Below, one piece after another: positions 53,546 to 61,774 of a stretch of DNA of 64,000 nucleotides (position 1 is its first letter; the number at the start of each line of letters is the position of its first letter). The DNA is from Alicycliphilus denitrificans_A. Its GTDB lineage: Bacteria > Pseudomonadota > Gammaproteobacteria > Burkholderiales > Burkholderiaceae_C. The translations under genes were made by a program, and so were the position numbers. The stretch is taken from contig NZ_CP126238.1 in the NCBI RefSeq assembly GCF_044792555.1, positions 2,914,001-2,978,000 on the forward strand, read 5' to 3'. The notes beneath the pieces were generated by a model, which searched no databases, had not been told where the DNA came from, and saw only the letters and a list, made by a program, of their open reading frames with translations.

Positions 53546-54664
53546 TCAGCGGATCTGGTTGAGCAGTGACGCGCCCTGCGTGGCCACGCGCTCGCCGGGC
53601 TGCAGGCCCCTGGTCACGGCGACATGCACGCCGTCGAGCGGCTGGTAGTGCACCACGCGCGGCGCATAGTGCTCGGGCGCGGTCTTGACCCAAACGATGG
53701 CCTGGTTGGACGAGTTTTTCTGCAGCGCGATCAGCGGAATCCGCACCCCGGCCACACGCGTGCGCGTCTGCACCACCAGGCGCACGCCCTGCCCCAGGGC
53801 CAGCTGCGCCAGCGCCTGCGCGTCGCCGGCAAAGGACAGCGGCAGCGCCTGCTCGCGCAGGCTGCGCGCCGCGCCGATGAAGCGCAGCGGCACGGCCTGC
53901 CCGCCCGGCAGCGCCAGGCTGGCAGAGGCCACGTCCTGCGCCTGCGCCGGGTCGTAGGCCAGGGCCTCGATGCGCAGACGGGTCGGATCCACCACCTCGA
54001 ACACCTGCTCGCGCGCGTCCAGCACCTGCCCTGCCACGGCGTTGCTGGATGCGATGACGCCCGTCACCGGCGCCACCAGCGCATCGCGCTGCGCCAGGCC
54101 CGCGCCCACGGCGGCCAGGCGCGCGCTCAGGCTTTGCAGCTCGCTTTCGGCCGCCTCGATGTCCTTGCGCGCCACGGTGTCGGCCAGCTCACGCAGGCGC
54201 GCCACGCGCCGCTCTGCCAACCCTTTAGCGGCGCGCAGCTCGGCCTGCTGGGCGAGCTGGCTGGAGCGCTCCAGCACCCCGGCCGTGGGCACCACGTAGG
54301 CCAGCACCTGGCCCTTCTTCACGGCCTGGCCCAGGCTGGGCAGGCCCTGGGGGCCGGCCTCCAGGCGCCCGGCAAGGGCTGCCTGCACCTTGCCGCCGGC
54401 GTTGGGATCCATGGCCACGCTGCCCGCCAGCTCAAAGGAACGCGGGTGCTCGCCCGCAACCGCCACCAGGGTGCGCAGGCCGAGCTGGCGCTGGGCCGGC
54501 TTGGGGATGAAGACGCTGCCATCGCTCTGGCGGCGCGGGCTCTCGCCGCTGACGGCGGGAGGAGGCGCGTCGTCGTGGCCTTCATGGGCCTGGGCGGCCA
54601 GGGGCAAGGCCAGGACCAGGGTCAGAGCCAGGGCATTCAGGTGATTGGCGGGGCGGCGGCTCAT
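53546..54664 (-). CDS. czcB: Efflux RND periplasmic adaptor (CzcB-like)
   Basis: This 372-residue membrane-fusion protein has a signal peptide ending PLAAQA and a mature start HEGHDDAPP that can bind metal. The lipoyl/hairpin region includes a coiled coil (about residues 140-195). The barrel part contains VAPVTGVIASSNAVAGQVL. The ATG at 54664 overlaps the stop of the upstream gene (ATGA). It links the RND pump and the outer-membrane channel. Confidence 0.93.
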   Translation of the reverse strand: MSRRPANHLNALALTLVLALPLAAQAHEGHDDAPPPAVSGESPRRQSDGSVFIPKPAQRQLGLRTLVAVAGEHPRSFELAGSVAMDPNAGGKVQAALAGRLEAGPQGLPSLGQAVKKGQVLAYVVPTAGVLERSSQLAQQAELRAAKGLAERRVARLRELADTVARKDIEAAESELQSLSARLAAVGAGLAQRDALVAPVTGVIASSNAVAGQVLDAREQVFEVVDPTRLRIEALAYDPAQAQDVASASLALPGGQAVPLRFIGAARSLREQALPLSFAGDAQALAQLALGQGVRLVVQTRTRVAGVRIPLIALQKNSSNQAIVWVKTAPEHYAPRVVHYQPLDGVHVAVTRGLQPGERVATQGASLLNQIR

Positions 54665-55203
54665 GCTGCACCTCCCATGCGCAGGCTGGCGGCGCGGCGG
54701 CTGCGCCAGGCCCACAAGGCGGCCAGGGCCAGCAGCGCTGCCGCGGCGCTGGCCAGGATGCTCTTGCCGCCCCAGGCAGGTGCTTGCGCGGCTGCGGCGG
54801 GGGCATGCCAGTCGATGTCGGTGGCCAGCAGGTCACTGTCCGCACCCGCGATCACGGTGGCCGTCACCGGCGTCTCGCCATCGGCCAAGGGCTGGGCCAG
54901 TTCTGCCTGGTACTGCCCCTCGGCCACCTGGGTTACGGCCAGGGGCTTGCCGCCCACCTCCAGCTCCAGCCGCGCCTCGCGCACGGGGCTGTTGTCAGGC
55001 GCATGGTCGAGAAATAAGGACAGCCTGCGCCCATCGATGACGCCGATCAACTCGAACTGCTCGGACACCGCGGCAAAGCGCGGCGCGGCACCGGCCTGCG
55101 CGGTGGCGGGCGCGTCGTCATGGCCCTCGTGGGCGCTGGCGGCGAGCACAAACACCCCCAGCAGGCAGGCCAGGGCACGGGAAAGAAAACCTTGGTGGTA
55201 CAT
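54661..55203 (-). CDS. Membrane-anchored periplasmic protein with HEGHDDAP start
   Basis: This 180-residue protein has a signal peptide ending AASA, the same mature start HEGHDDAP as the adaptor, and a beta-rich middle domain. One C-terminal membrane span (about residues 148-168) is followed by a basic tail (RSRRAASLRMGG). It is coupled to czcB by an ATGA overlap. Such proteins are found in czc-type operons but their role is unclear; it may present metal to the adaptor or act as an accessory subunit. Confidence 0.8.
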   Translation of the reverse strand: MYHQGFLSRALACLLGVFVLAASAHEGHDDAPATAQAGAAPRFAAVSEQFELIGVIDGRRLSLFLDHAPDNSPVREARLELEVGGKPLAVTQVAEGQYQAELAQPLADGETPVTATVIAGADSDLLATDIDWHAPAAAAQAPAWGGKSILASAAAALLALAALWAWRSRRAASLRMGGAA

Positions 55204-55230
55204 ATCAACCCCAAAAATGGCTTATCGACT

Positions 55231-55280
55231 AATTTTTGATAGCTTTCAGCGCTTACCAGTAAAGCGTTTCAGGCCTTTTT
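55231..55280 (+). repeat. Dispersed repeat, copy L
   Basis: TTTTTGATAGCTTTCAGCGC, TTACCAGTAAAGCG, TTTCAGGCCTTTTT is a near-complete example. It fills the gap between czcC and the anchored protein gene and so lies inside the operon. The phrase AAAATGGCTTAT flanks it on both sides (near 55213 and 55286), like a short duplication. Confidence 0.72.
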
Positions 55281-55293
55281 ATTAAAAAATGGC

Positions 55294-56562
55294 TTATTGA
55301 GGCAGCAGACCCAGTGCCTGGCGCAGGGTGGAGACGGCGGCGGCGGCGTCGATGCGTGCGCGCAGCCACTGGCGCTCGGCCAGCACGGCGTCCTGTTCCA
55401 CGCGCAGCCGCGTGGGCCAGTCGGCCTCGCCCAGGGCAAAGGCCTTGGCGACAAAGCCGCGCGTGGCACGCGCCAGCTCGGCGTTGCGCGCCATGGCCTG
55501 CTGCTGTGCGGCGGCGGCCCGGGCCTGGGCGGCGGCGGCACGCAGATCGGCAGCCAGGCGCTCGCGCTCGCGCTGCACGCGCGTGTCGGCCTCGAGCGCC
55601 TGGGCCAGGGCCGTCGCCTCGCGCGCCTGGGCACGCACGCCAGCACCCAGCGGCAGGCGCACGCCCACGGTCACGGACTGCTGGTAGCTCTCCCCCGCCT
55701 GGCCGCGCGCGCTGGCGGCCGACAGCGTCAGCTCGGGGTTGGCGCGCGTTTGCACGGCCACCAGCTCGGCCTGGCGGCGTGCCACGGCGGCCAGGCGCTC
55801 GCCCTCGGCCAGGGCCGGGTGCGCGGGTGGCACGGACAGGGGTTGATCCAGCGCCGGCTCGGGCTCGGCGGCCAGGGCCTGGCCCGTGGCGTGCAGGTCT
55901 TGCGCACCACCCCATACGGACAGGGCCGCGCGCGCCGCATCGCAGGCGCCTTGCGCCTGGGCCGCAGCGGCCTGGGCCTGGGCCACGCCCGCCTGGGCCT
56001 GGTAGAGGTCGGCGCGCGCCATATCGCCCACGGCAAAACGCCGTGCCACGTCGGCCTCCAGGGACTGGGCGCTGTCCATCTGGTCTTGCGCCAGCGCCAG
56101 ATCGCCGCAGGTGCGCTGCCACAGCCACCAGGCTTCGCGCACACGCGCGGCCAACGCCAGCTGCGCCGCCTGGCTGCTGCTGTGCACGGCCTGCAGCTCG
56201 GCATCGCCCAGCGCCGCCCTGCGCGCACGCTCGCCGGGTAGCCACAGCGGCAGGGCCACGCCGACGGTGTGTTCGCGATTGCCGAGGCGGCTGCCCGGGC
56301 GGTCGGTCTTGGTTTGCAGCTCCAGGGCGGCGGGCTCGGCCGTCCAGGCATCGGCGCCGTCGCGCTGGGCCTGGGCGGCCTGGCGGCGTAGCGCAAGCGC
56401 CTGTGCCTCGGGCTGCAACCGCCAGGCCTGCGCGAACAAGGCCTGCAGCGCTGACGTGTGCGGCGGCGCGGTGGGCTGGGCCACGGCAGCCGTGGCCGCC
56501 AGCGCCCAAATACAGGCCACGAGCCCAATGCGCGGCCGTGGTCTCGGGGGATTCGATTGCAT
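55294..56562 (-). CDS. czcC: TolC-family outer-membrane channel (CzcC-like)
   Basis: This 422-residue protein has a signal peptide ending AAVAQ and long Ala/Gln/Leu-rich helices of two OEP repeats. Markers such as AGVAQAQAAAAQAQGA and the turn VGVRLPLGAG are typical of CzcC. It forms the outer channel of the tripartite metal-efflux complex. The czcI-like gene lies 118 bases upstream on the same strand. Confidence 0.9.
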   Translation of the reverse strand: MQSNPPRPRPRIGLVACIWALAATAAVAQPTAPPHTSALQALFAQAWRLQPEAQALALRRQAAQAQRDGADAWTAEPAALELQTKTDRPGSRLGNREHTVGVALPLWLPGERARRAALGDAELQAVHSSSQAAQLALAARVREAWWLWQRTCGDLALAQDQMDSAQSLEADVARRFAVGDMARADLYQAQAGVAQAQAAAAQAQGACDAARAALSVWGGAQDLHATGQALAAEPEPALDQPLSVPPAHPALAEGERLAAVARRQAELVAVQTRANPELTLSAASARGQAGESYQQSVTVGVRLPLGAGVRAQAREATALAQALEADTRVQRERERLAADLRAAAAQARAAAAQQQAMARNAELARATRGFVAKAFALGEADWPTRLRVEQDAVLAERQWLRARIDAAAAVSTLRQALGLLPQ

Positions 56563-56680
56563 CCGATATTGCTCCTATGGCAAGGCCAGGTGGTGAACAT
56601 CGGCAAGACGCAATGCGCCCTACGGCTTATGCCGCGGGAGTCATGAAGAGGGAAAGGGCTGCCCTGCCCCGCCTTGCCGC

Positions 56681-57034
56681 TCAGGCAAGGGGCGGCCAGT
56701 TGGGGCGTTCGGGCCGCTGGGGGCTGGGGGTGGGGAGCGTAAAGCGTAGGGGCGGCGCCAGCTGCATGTCTTGCACCCACAGGGGGGTGGCACTGGCGTC
56801 CTGGTGCAGGGCGTTGGCCATGCTGTGGCAGGCATGGCAGTCCATATCCAACGCGGTCTTGGCCAGGCTGGTGCCGGCCTTATCGCCGTCATCGTCGCCA
56901 TGGTGCTGGTGCACATGATGGCCAAAATGCACCGCGCTCGGTGCCGCCTCGTGGCTGCAATAGGCCGCCGCTGCGGCCCAGACGGACTGCAGCGGTATGA
57001 ACACCAGCAAAAGAACGAGCAGCAAACGGCGCAT
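56681..57034 (-). CDS. czcI: CzcI-like small His/Cys-rich periplasmic protein
   Basis: This 117-residue protein has a signal peptide ending SVWA. A metal-ligand region contains HFGHHVHQHHGDDDGD and the MDCHACHS motif, and the tail is Pro-rich. Small proteins of this design (CzcI/CopL-like) head czc operons and modulate induction or bind metal. It is the first gene of the minus-strand efflux operon. A TATAGAAT promoter-like word lies just upstream near 57048-57055. Confidence 0.75.
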   Translation of the reverse strand: MRRLLLVLLLVFIPLQSVWAAAAAYCSHEAAPSAVHFGHHVHQHHGDDDGDKAGTSLAKTALDMDCHACHSMANALHQDASATPLWVQDMQLAPPLRFTLPTPSPQRPERPNWPPLA

Positions 57035-57081
57035 GAAGAGCGCGCATTCTATAGCGCGCCCTGCATGCTCAAGACCATGCT

Positions 57082-58644
57082 TCAGGCCGAGGTGCGGATC
57101 AGGTGGTCAAACGCGCTGAGCGCCGCCGTCGCACCCGCTCCCGCGGCAATCACGATCTGCTTGTACGGCACCGTGGTGCAGTCGCCGGCCGCGAACACTC
57201 CGCTCGCGCTGGTCTGACCCTTGGCGTCGATCACGATCTCGCCGAACTTGGACAGCTCGACCGCGCCCTTGAGCCAGTCGGTGTTGGGCAGCAGGCCGAT
57301 CTGCACGAAGATGCCCGCCAGCTCGACCTGCCTGTCCTCGCCCGTGGCACGGTCCTTGTAGGCCAGGCCGGTGACCTTGCTGCCGTCGCCCAGCACCTCG
57401 GTGGTCTGGGCGTTGAGGATCACCTCCACGTTGGGCAGGCTGGCCAGCTTCTTTTGCAGCACGGCATCGGCCTTGAGTTGCGGCATGAACTCGAACACCG
57501 TCACATGCTCCACCAGGCCGGCCAGGTCGATGGCGGCCTCCACGCCGGAGTTGCCGCCGCCGATCACCGCCACGCGCTTGCCCTTGTACAGCGGGCCGTC
57601 GCAGTGCGGGCAGTAGGCCACGCCCTTGGTGCGGTATTTATCCTCGCCGGGCACGTTCATGTTGCGCCAGCGCGCGCCGGTCGAGAGGATGACGGTTTTG
57701 CTTTTCAACACCGCTCCGTTGTCCATCTCCACCTCGATCAGGCCGCCCTCGGTGGCGGCCGGCCTCAAGACCGTGGCGCGCTGCAGGTTCATCACGTCCA
57801 CCTCGTAGTCGCGCACATGACGCTCCAGGGCGGCGGCGAACTGCGGCCCCTCGGTGTGCGGGATGGAAATGTAGTTGTCGATGTCCAGCGTGTCATTGAC
57901 CTGGCCCCCGAGGCGCTCGGCCGCCACGCCCGTGCGTATGCCCTTGCGCGCCGCGTACACCGCGGCGGCCGCGCCGGCCGGGCCACCGCCGACGATGAGT
58001 ACGTCAAAGGCCTCCTTGGCCGAGAGCCTGGCCGCCTCGCGCTTGGCCGCGCCGGTGTCCAGCTTGGCGATGATCTTCGCCAGCTCCATGTGGCCGGCGG
58101 CAAACTCCTGGCCATTCAGGTAGACCATGGGCACGGCCATGATCTCGCGCTCGGTGACTTCCTTTTGAAAAGCGCTGCCCTCGATGACCGTCGTCCTGAT
58201 GCGCGGGTTGAGGATGGCCATGAGCGACAGCGCCTGCACCACGTCGGGGCAGCTGTGGCATGTCAAACTCATGTAGACCTCGAAGTCGTAGTCGCCCTCC
58301 AAGGCCTGCACCTGCTCGATCAGGTCCTGCTCCACCTTCGGCGGGTGGCCGCCCGTCCACAGCAGCGCCAGCACCAGCGAGGTGAACTCATGGCCCAGTG
58401 GCAGGCCGGCAAAGCGCAGGCTGGTGTCCGTGCCCAGGCGCTGCAGCGTGAACGAGGGGCGGCGCGCATCCTGGCCGTCGGTGCGCAGCGTGATCTTGTC
58501 GCCGCGCAGCTGCTGGATTGTCGTGAGCAGCTCGCGCATCTGCGCCGAGGTTTCGCCATCATCCAGGGAGGCCACCATCTCGAACGGCTGCGTCACACGC
58601 TCCAGATAAGCGGCGAGTTGGGATTTGAGTTGGTCGTCAAGCAT
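57082..58644 (-). CDS. ahpF: Alkyl hydroperoxide reductase subunit F
   Basis: This 520-residue flavoprotein passes electrons from NADH to AhpC. The N-terminal thioredoxin-like domain has the redox pair in LTCHSCPDVV, the FAD site is VGGGPAGAAAAVYAARKG, and the second redox pair CPHCDGP is followed by the NADH motif VIGGGNSGVEAA. The start is set by AAGGAGGA 8 bases before the ATG at 58644. A strong terminator separates it from the upstream ahpC. Confidence 0.96.
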   Translation of the reverse strand: MLDDQLKSQLAAYLERVTQPFEMVASLDDGETSAQMRELLTTIQQLRGDKITLRTDGQDARRPSFTLQRLGTDTSLRFAGLPLGHEFTSLVLALLWTGGHPPKVEQDLIEQVQALEGDYDFEVYMSLTCHSCPDVVQALSLMAILNPRIRTTVIEGSAFQKEVTEREIMAVPMVYLNGQEFAAGHMELAKIIAKLDTGAAKREAARLSAKEAFDVLIVGGGPAGAAAAVYAARKGIRTGVAAERLGGQVNDTLDIDNYISIPHTEGPQFAAALERHVRDYEVDVMNLQRATVLRPAATEGGLIEVEMDNGAVLKSKTVILSTGARWRNMNVPGEDKYRTKGVAYCPHCDGPLYKGKRVAVIGGGNSGVEAAIDLAGLVEHVTVFEFMPQLKADAVLQKKLASLPNVEVILNAQTTEVLGDGSKVTGLAYKDRATGEDRQVELAGIFVQIGLLPNTDWLKGAVELSKFGEIVIDAKGQTSASGVFAAGDCTTVPYKQIVIAAGAGATAALSAFDHLIRTSA

Positions 58645-58682
58645 GTGGTGTCCTCCTTGGGCGTATGCAAAAAATGGGCGTG

Positions 58683-58727
58683 AAAAAGCCGGACAGCATG
58701 GCGCGCACGCCATGCAGGTGTCCGGCT
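58683..58727 (-). terminator. Strong terminator between ahpC and ahpF
   Basis: On the minus strand AGCCGGACA pairs with TGTCCGGCT, and inside it GCATGGCG pairs with CGCCATGC around a 4-base loop. Five T follow. It lies after the ahpC stop and before the ahpF ribosome binding site, so only readthrough or a separate promoter would serve ahpF. Confidence 0.9.
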
Positions 58728-58750
58728 CGGAGCTGCGGTTGAGCCGTGAC

Positions 58751-59326
58751 TTAGATCTTGCCGACCAGATCCAGCGAAGGCGTCAGCGTCTTGGCACCTT
58801 CATGCCATTTGGCGGGGCACACCTGGTCAGGATGCGCTGCGGTGAACTGGGCGGCCTTGAGCTTGCGCAGGGTTTCCGACACGTCGCGGGCGATTTCGTT
58901 GGAGTGGATCTCCAGCGTCTTGATCATGCCATCGGGGTTGATCACGAAGGTGCCGCGCAGGGCCAGGCCTTCTTCGGGGATGTGCACGCCGAAGGCGTTC
59001 GTCAGCTGGTGCGTGGGGTCGCCCACCAGCGGGAATTGGGCCTTGCCGACGGCATGCGAGGTCTCGTGCCACACCTTGTGCGAGAAATGCGTGTCGGTGG
59101 TCACGATGTAGACCTCGGCACCGGCCTTCTGGAACTCGGCATAGTGCTCGGCGGCGTCTTCGATCTCGGTGGGGCAGTTGAAGGTGAAGGCGGCCGGCAT
59201 GAAGATCAGCACGGACCACTTGCCCTTGAGGCTCTGCTCGGTGACTTCAATAAACTCGCCCTTGCCGCCGCGGTTGACGAAGGCGGTGGTCTTGAAGGGC
59301 TGCACCTGGGTATTGATCAAGGACAT
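58751..59326 (-). CDS. ahpC: Alkyl hydroperoxide reductase subunit C (peroxiredoxin)
   Basis: This 191-residue typical 2-Cys peroxiredoxin reduces H2O2 and organic peroxides. The peroxidatic Cys is C51 (FTFNCPTEIED) and the resolving Cys is C170 (DQVCPAKW). Usual AhpC has FVCPTE; here Asn precedes the Cys. The frame is open upstream but MSLINTQVQPF at 59326 is the family start and follows AAAGGAAAC. It is divergent from bfr over 195 bases. Confidence 0.96.
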   Translation of the reverse strand: MSLINTQVQPFKTTAFVNRGGKGEFIEVTEQSLKGKWSVLIFMPAAFTFNCPTEIEDAAEHYAEFQKAGAEVYIVTTDTHFSHKVWHETSHAVGKAQFPLVGDPTHQLTNAFGVHIPEEGLALRGTFVINPDGMIKTLEIHSNEIARDVSETLRKLKAAQFTAAHPDQVCPAKWHEGAKTLTPSLDLVGKI

Positions 59327-59398
59327 GGATGTTTCCTTTCGGTTGCGTTGTTGAAGTGATAACGGAATGAAGTCTAGTGCCTTGGCACACATGAATCC

Positions 59399-59419
59399 AA
59401 TCAATTGAATTCATTGATT
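59399..59419. promoter_or_regulatory. AT-rich dyad upstream of ahpC
   Basis: AATCAA and TTGATT flank the 8-base palindrome TGAATTCA, 73 bases upstream of ahpC and about 103 upstream of bfr. It is a plausible operator for a peroxide or iron regulator, but it does not fit the OxyR or Fur consensus well enough to name one. Confidence 0.4.
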
Positions 59420-59521
59420 TGATTGTGCAAAACTATAAAAGTTCCCCGTCATGGGTGACCATAGCAGCCCCGCGCGAAGTGGACCACAATGCAGGCCTTG
59501 TCCAGTCAACCAGGAGCCCCC

Positions 59522-59998
59522 ATGAAAGGCGACGCACAAGCCATTGCCCACCTGCAGGCCCAGCTCAAGAACGAGCTCACCGCGATCAACCAGTACTACG
59601 TGCATTACCGCATGCTCAAGCACTGGGGCTTCGACAAGCTGGCCAAGAAGGAATATGAGGAGTCGATCGACGAGATGAAGCATGCCGACAGGCTCATGGA
59701 GCGCATCTTCATGCTCGACGGCCTGCCCAATCTGCAGGACCTGGCCAAGCTGCAGATCGGCGAGGACGTGCCCGAGATACTGGAATGCGACCTGCGCGCG
59801 GAGCGTGATGCGCAGCTCACCCTCAAGGAAGGCATTGCCTACTGCGAGTCGGTACGCGACTATGTCTCGCGCGACCTGCTGCAGGACATCTTGGAAGACA
59901 CCGAGGAACACATCGATTTTCTGGAGACCCAGATCGGGCTCGTGGACAAACTGGGCCTGCACAACTATCTGCAGTCGCAGATGGGCGACGCCGACTGA
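59522..59998 (+). CDS. bfr: Bacterioferritin
   Basis: This 158-residue iron-storage subunit starts MKGD as usual. Ferroxidase ligands E18, E51, H54, E94 and H130 and haem ligand M52 are present at E. coli numbering. Position 127, normally a ferroxidase Glu, is Thr (LEDTEEHID). CAGGAG lies 7 bases before the ATG at 59522. It stores Fe beside the peroxide-detoxifying ahp genes, which fits a shared role in limiting Fenton chemistry. Confidence 0.95.
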   Translation: MKGDAQAIAHLQAQLKNELTAINQYYVHYRMLKHWGFDKLAKKEYEESIDEMKHADRLMERIFMLDGLPNLQDLAKLQIGEDVPEILECDLRAERDAQLTLKEGIAYCESVRDYVSRDLLQDILEDTEEHIDFLETQIGLVDKLGLHNYLQSQMGDAD

Positions 59999-60020
59999 CA
60001 GCGCACACACCTCGATACAC

Positions 60021-60042
60021 AACGGGCCTCGGCCCGTTTTTT
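60021..60042 (+). terminator. Rho-independent terminator after bfr
   Basis: AACGGGC and GCCCGTT form a 7-bp stem with loop CTCG, followed by TTTT. It lies 23 bases after the bfr stop. Confidence 0.9.
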
Positions 60043-60230
60043 ACGCCCGCAAGCCGACTGCGATGTAAGGCAAATTCCTACAGACCCCGTCAGGCAACGA
60101 GACAACACGCAGCGCCGAAGCCCGACTTAATTTCCTTTTGGCCAGGTTTCACAATCCATTTCAACGGATCACGCAACACATGCAACAACTTGCAAGCAAG
60201 CGAGATCCCTCCACTGGAAAGGATTGACCC

Positions 60231-60560
60231 ATGACCACCGAACAACTGCTCGCCGAAATCCGCGAAGCCAACCTCACCTACCTGATGCTGGCCCAGACCC
60301 TGATTCGCCAGGACAAGGCCGAAGCCGTGTTCCGCCTGGGGATCAACGAAGAGGCCGCCGACATTCTGGCCTCGCTGTCCGCGGCCCAGGTGCTCAAGCT
60401 GGCCTCGCGCAACACGCTGCTGTGCAGCTTCCGCGTGGACGACGAGCTGGTGTGGAGCTTGCTGACCAACCACAACACGCCGCGCAAGTCGATCAACGAG
60501 GCGACGAACACGCTGCACGCCAACATCCTCATGGCCAGCCGCGTGTCCGAAGTGCTCTAA
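60231..60560 (+). CDS. flhD: Flagellar master regulator subunit FlhD
   Basis: This 109-residue protein forms the FlhD4C2 activator of class II flagellar genes. Evidence is the start MTTEQLLAEIREANLTYLML, QTLIRQDKAEAVFRLG and ASRNTLLCSFRVDDE, with the family's disulfide-type Cys in LLCSF. GGAAAGGA lies 7 bases before the ATG. flhC follows after 48 bases. The upstream 188 bases after the bfr terminator hold no gene and must carry the flhDC promoter. Confidence 0.96.
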   Translation: MTTEQLLAEIREANLTYLMLAQTLIRQDKAEAVFRLGINEEAADILASLSAAQVLKLASRNTLLCSFRVDDELVWSLLTNHNTPRKSINEATNTLHANILMASRVSEVL

Positions 60561-60608
60561 ACCAAACGCCCGCACCCTGCCCCGCCCGTTAGCTACCGAA
60601 AGCCCGCC

Positions 60609-61148
60609 ATGTCCGCACCCGCCAAAAGCGTCCTCAACGAGTCCAAGCAAATCGCACGCGCCGCCATGCTGATCGAGATGGGGGCCCGCATGCAGGTGCT
60701 GGAGTCCGAGACCACGCTGTCGTACGAGCGCCTGATCCGCCTGTACAAGGAAATCGCGGGCAAGTCGCCTTCCAAGGGCCAGTTGCCGTTCTCCACCGAC
60801 TGGTTCCTGACCTGGCAGGAAAACATCCACAGTTCGCTGTTCCTGAACATCTACGAATACCTGTCCAAGGGCGTGAGCCTGGACAGCGTGGAACTGCTCA
60901 CCAAGGCCTACCGCCTGTACAACGAGCAGGTCGCGGCCGCCGAGATCGAGCCCCTGCTGTCTTTCACGCGCGCCTGGCGCTTGGTCAAGTTCGTCGATGC
61001 GGGCATGCTGACCCGCACCAAGTGCTCGCAGTGTGGCGGCCAGTTCGTCACCGAGCTGTACGAGAACCGCCACTACACCTGCGGCCTGTGCAACCCGCCG
61101 GCACGCGCGGGCAAGAGCAAGAGCGCAGGCGCCCTCACGCTGCATTGA
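60609..61148 (+). CDS. flhC: Flagellar master regulator subunit FlhC
   Basis: This 179-residue partner of FlhD binds DNA and zinc. Zn ligands are C139, C142 (KCSQCGG) and C158, C161 (CGLCNPP). Other family blocks are NIHSSLFLNIYEYL and LLTKAYRLYNEQ. Size matches FlhC of beta- and gammaproteobacteria. It ends next to a dispersed repeat and is convergent with flgO. Confidence 0.96.
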   Translation: MSAPAKSVLNESKQIARAAMLIEMGARMQVLESETTLSYERLIRLYKEIAGKSPSKGQLPFSTDWFLTWQENIHSSLFLNIYEYLSKGVSLDSVELLTKAYRLYNEQVAAAEIEPLLSFTRAWRLVKFVDAGMLTRTKCSQCGGQFVTELYENRHYTCGLCNPPARAGKSKSAGALTLH

Positions 61149-61157
61149 ATTTGTAGC

Positions 61158-61205
61158 CCAAATAGCCTCTAGCGCCCATCCAACAGGCGCAAGAAGCTAT
61201 CAAAC
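61158..61205 (-). repeat. Dispersed repeat, copy M
   Basis: On the plus strand CCAAATAGCCTCTAGCGCC, CATCCAACAG, GCGCAAGAAGCTATCAAA is the inverse orientation of the plan. It fills the gap between convergent flhC and flgO. Confidence 0.7.
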
Positions 61206-61231
61206 AAAGAGCAACTGTAGACCCACAGGCG

Positions 61232-61774
61232 TCACAAGCCAGCCGCCAGCAGGCCACGCACATTGCCATCCATGGGCAGCACGTAGTCGTGCGCCGCGAG
61301 CACCGCATTGCCCATCCCCACGAGCTTGAGGCTCACAAACACCGCCTGCGGCGCCGTCGCATAGGTGCCCACCAGCACGGCCTGCGCCGCCTGGGCGCGC
61401 GCCACCTCCAGCACCTGGCGCGACAGCAGCAACTCGCCCTGCCCGGGCCGCAGCGCCAGGCTGTCGCGCATGCGCAGCTCGGTGACGCGCAGACCGCGTT
61501 GCACGAACCGGCCACCCACCTGTTCGGAGACCAGGCGCCCCAGGCGCGAGGAGGCGTCCAGCCGATCCAGTTGCACCACGGTGGACACGATCACCGGCTG
61601 GGCTGGGTCGAGCACCACCTGCGCCAGCAGTGCATCAGCCGCGTCCCGGCTCAGGGCCAGCAGATCCTGGGCCACGGGCGCCGCCGCCGATGGGCCGTAG
61701 TAGTACTGCGCGCAACCCGCCAGCACGCCGGCGCAGGCCAGCCCCATGAGCGCCATGGCGTGGCGCCGCTTCAT
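61232..61774 (-). CDS. flgO: FlgO-family outer-membrane lipoprotein
   Basis: This 180-residue lipoprotein has lipobox VLAGC with C21. A FlgO-type domain is seen in VSTVVQLDRLDASSRLGRLV and QGELLLSRQVLEVARAQAA. In Vibrio FlgO supports motility with FlgP/FlgT. Its neighbour flhDC and the coupled lipoprotein upstream fit a flagellum-related role. The ATG overlaps the stop of that upstream lipoprotein gene (ATGA). Confidence 0.85.
   Translation of the reverse strand: MKRRHAMALMGLACAGVLAGCAQYYYGPSAAAPVAQDLLALSRDAADALLAQVVLDPAQPVIVSTVVQLDRLDASSRLGRLVSEQVGGRFVQRGLRVTELRMRDSLALRPGQGELLLSRQVLEVARAQAAQAVLVGTYATAPQAVFVSLKLVGMGNAVLAAHDYVLPMDGNVRGLLAAGL

Noticed and set aside
59380..59430. OxyR binding site ahead of ahpC
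   Set aside because: The spaced ATAG/CTAT pattern of OxyR sites is not present; only a short AT-rich dyad is.
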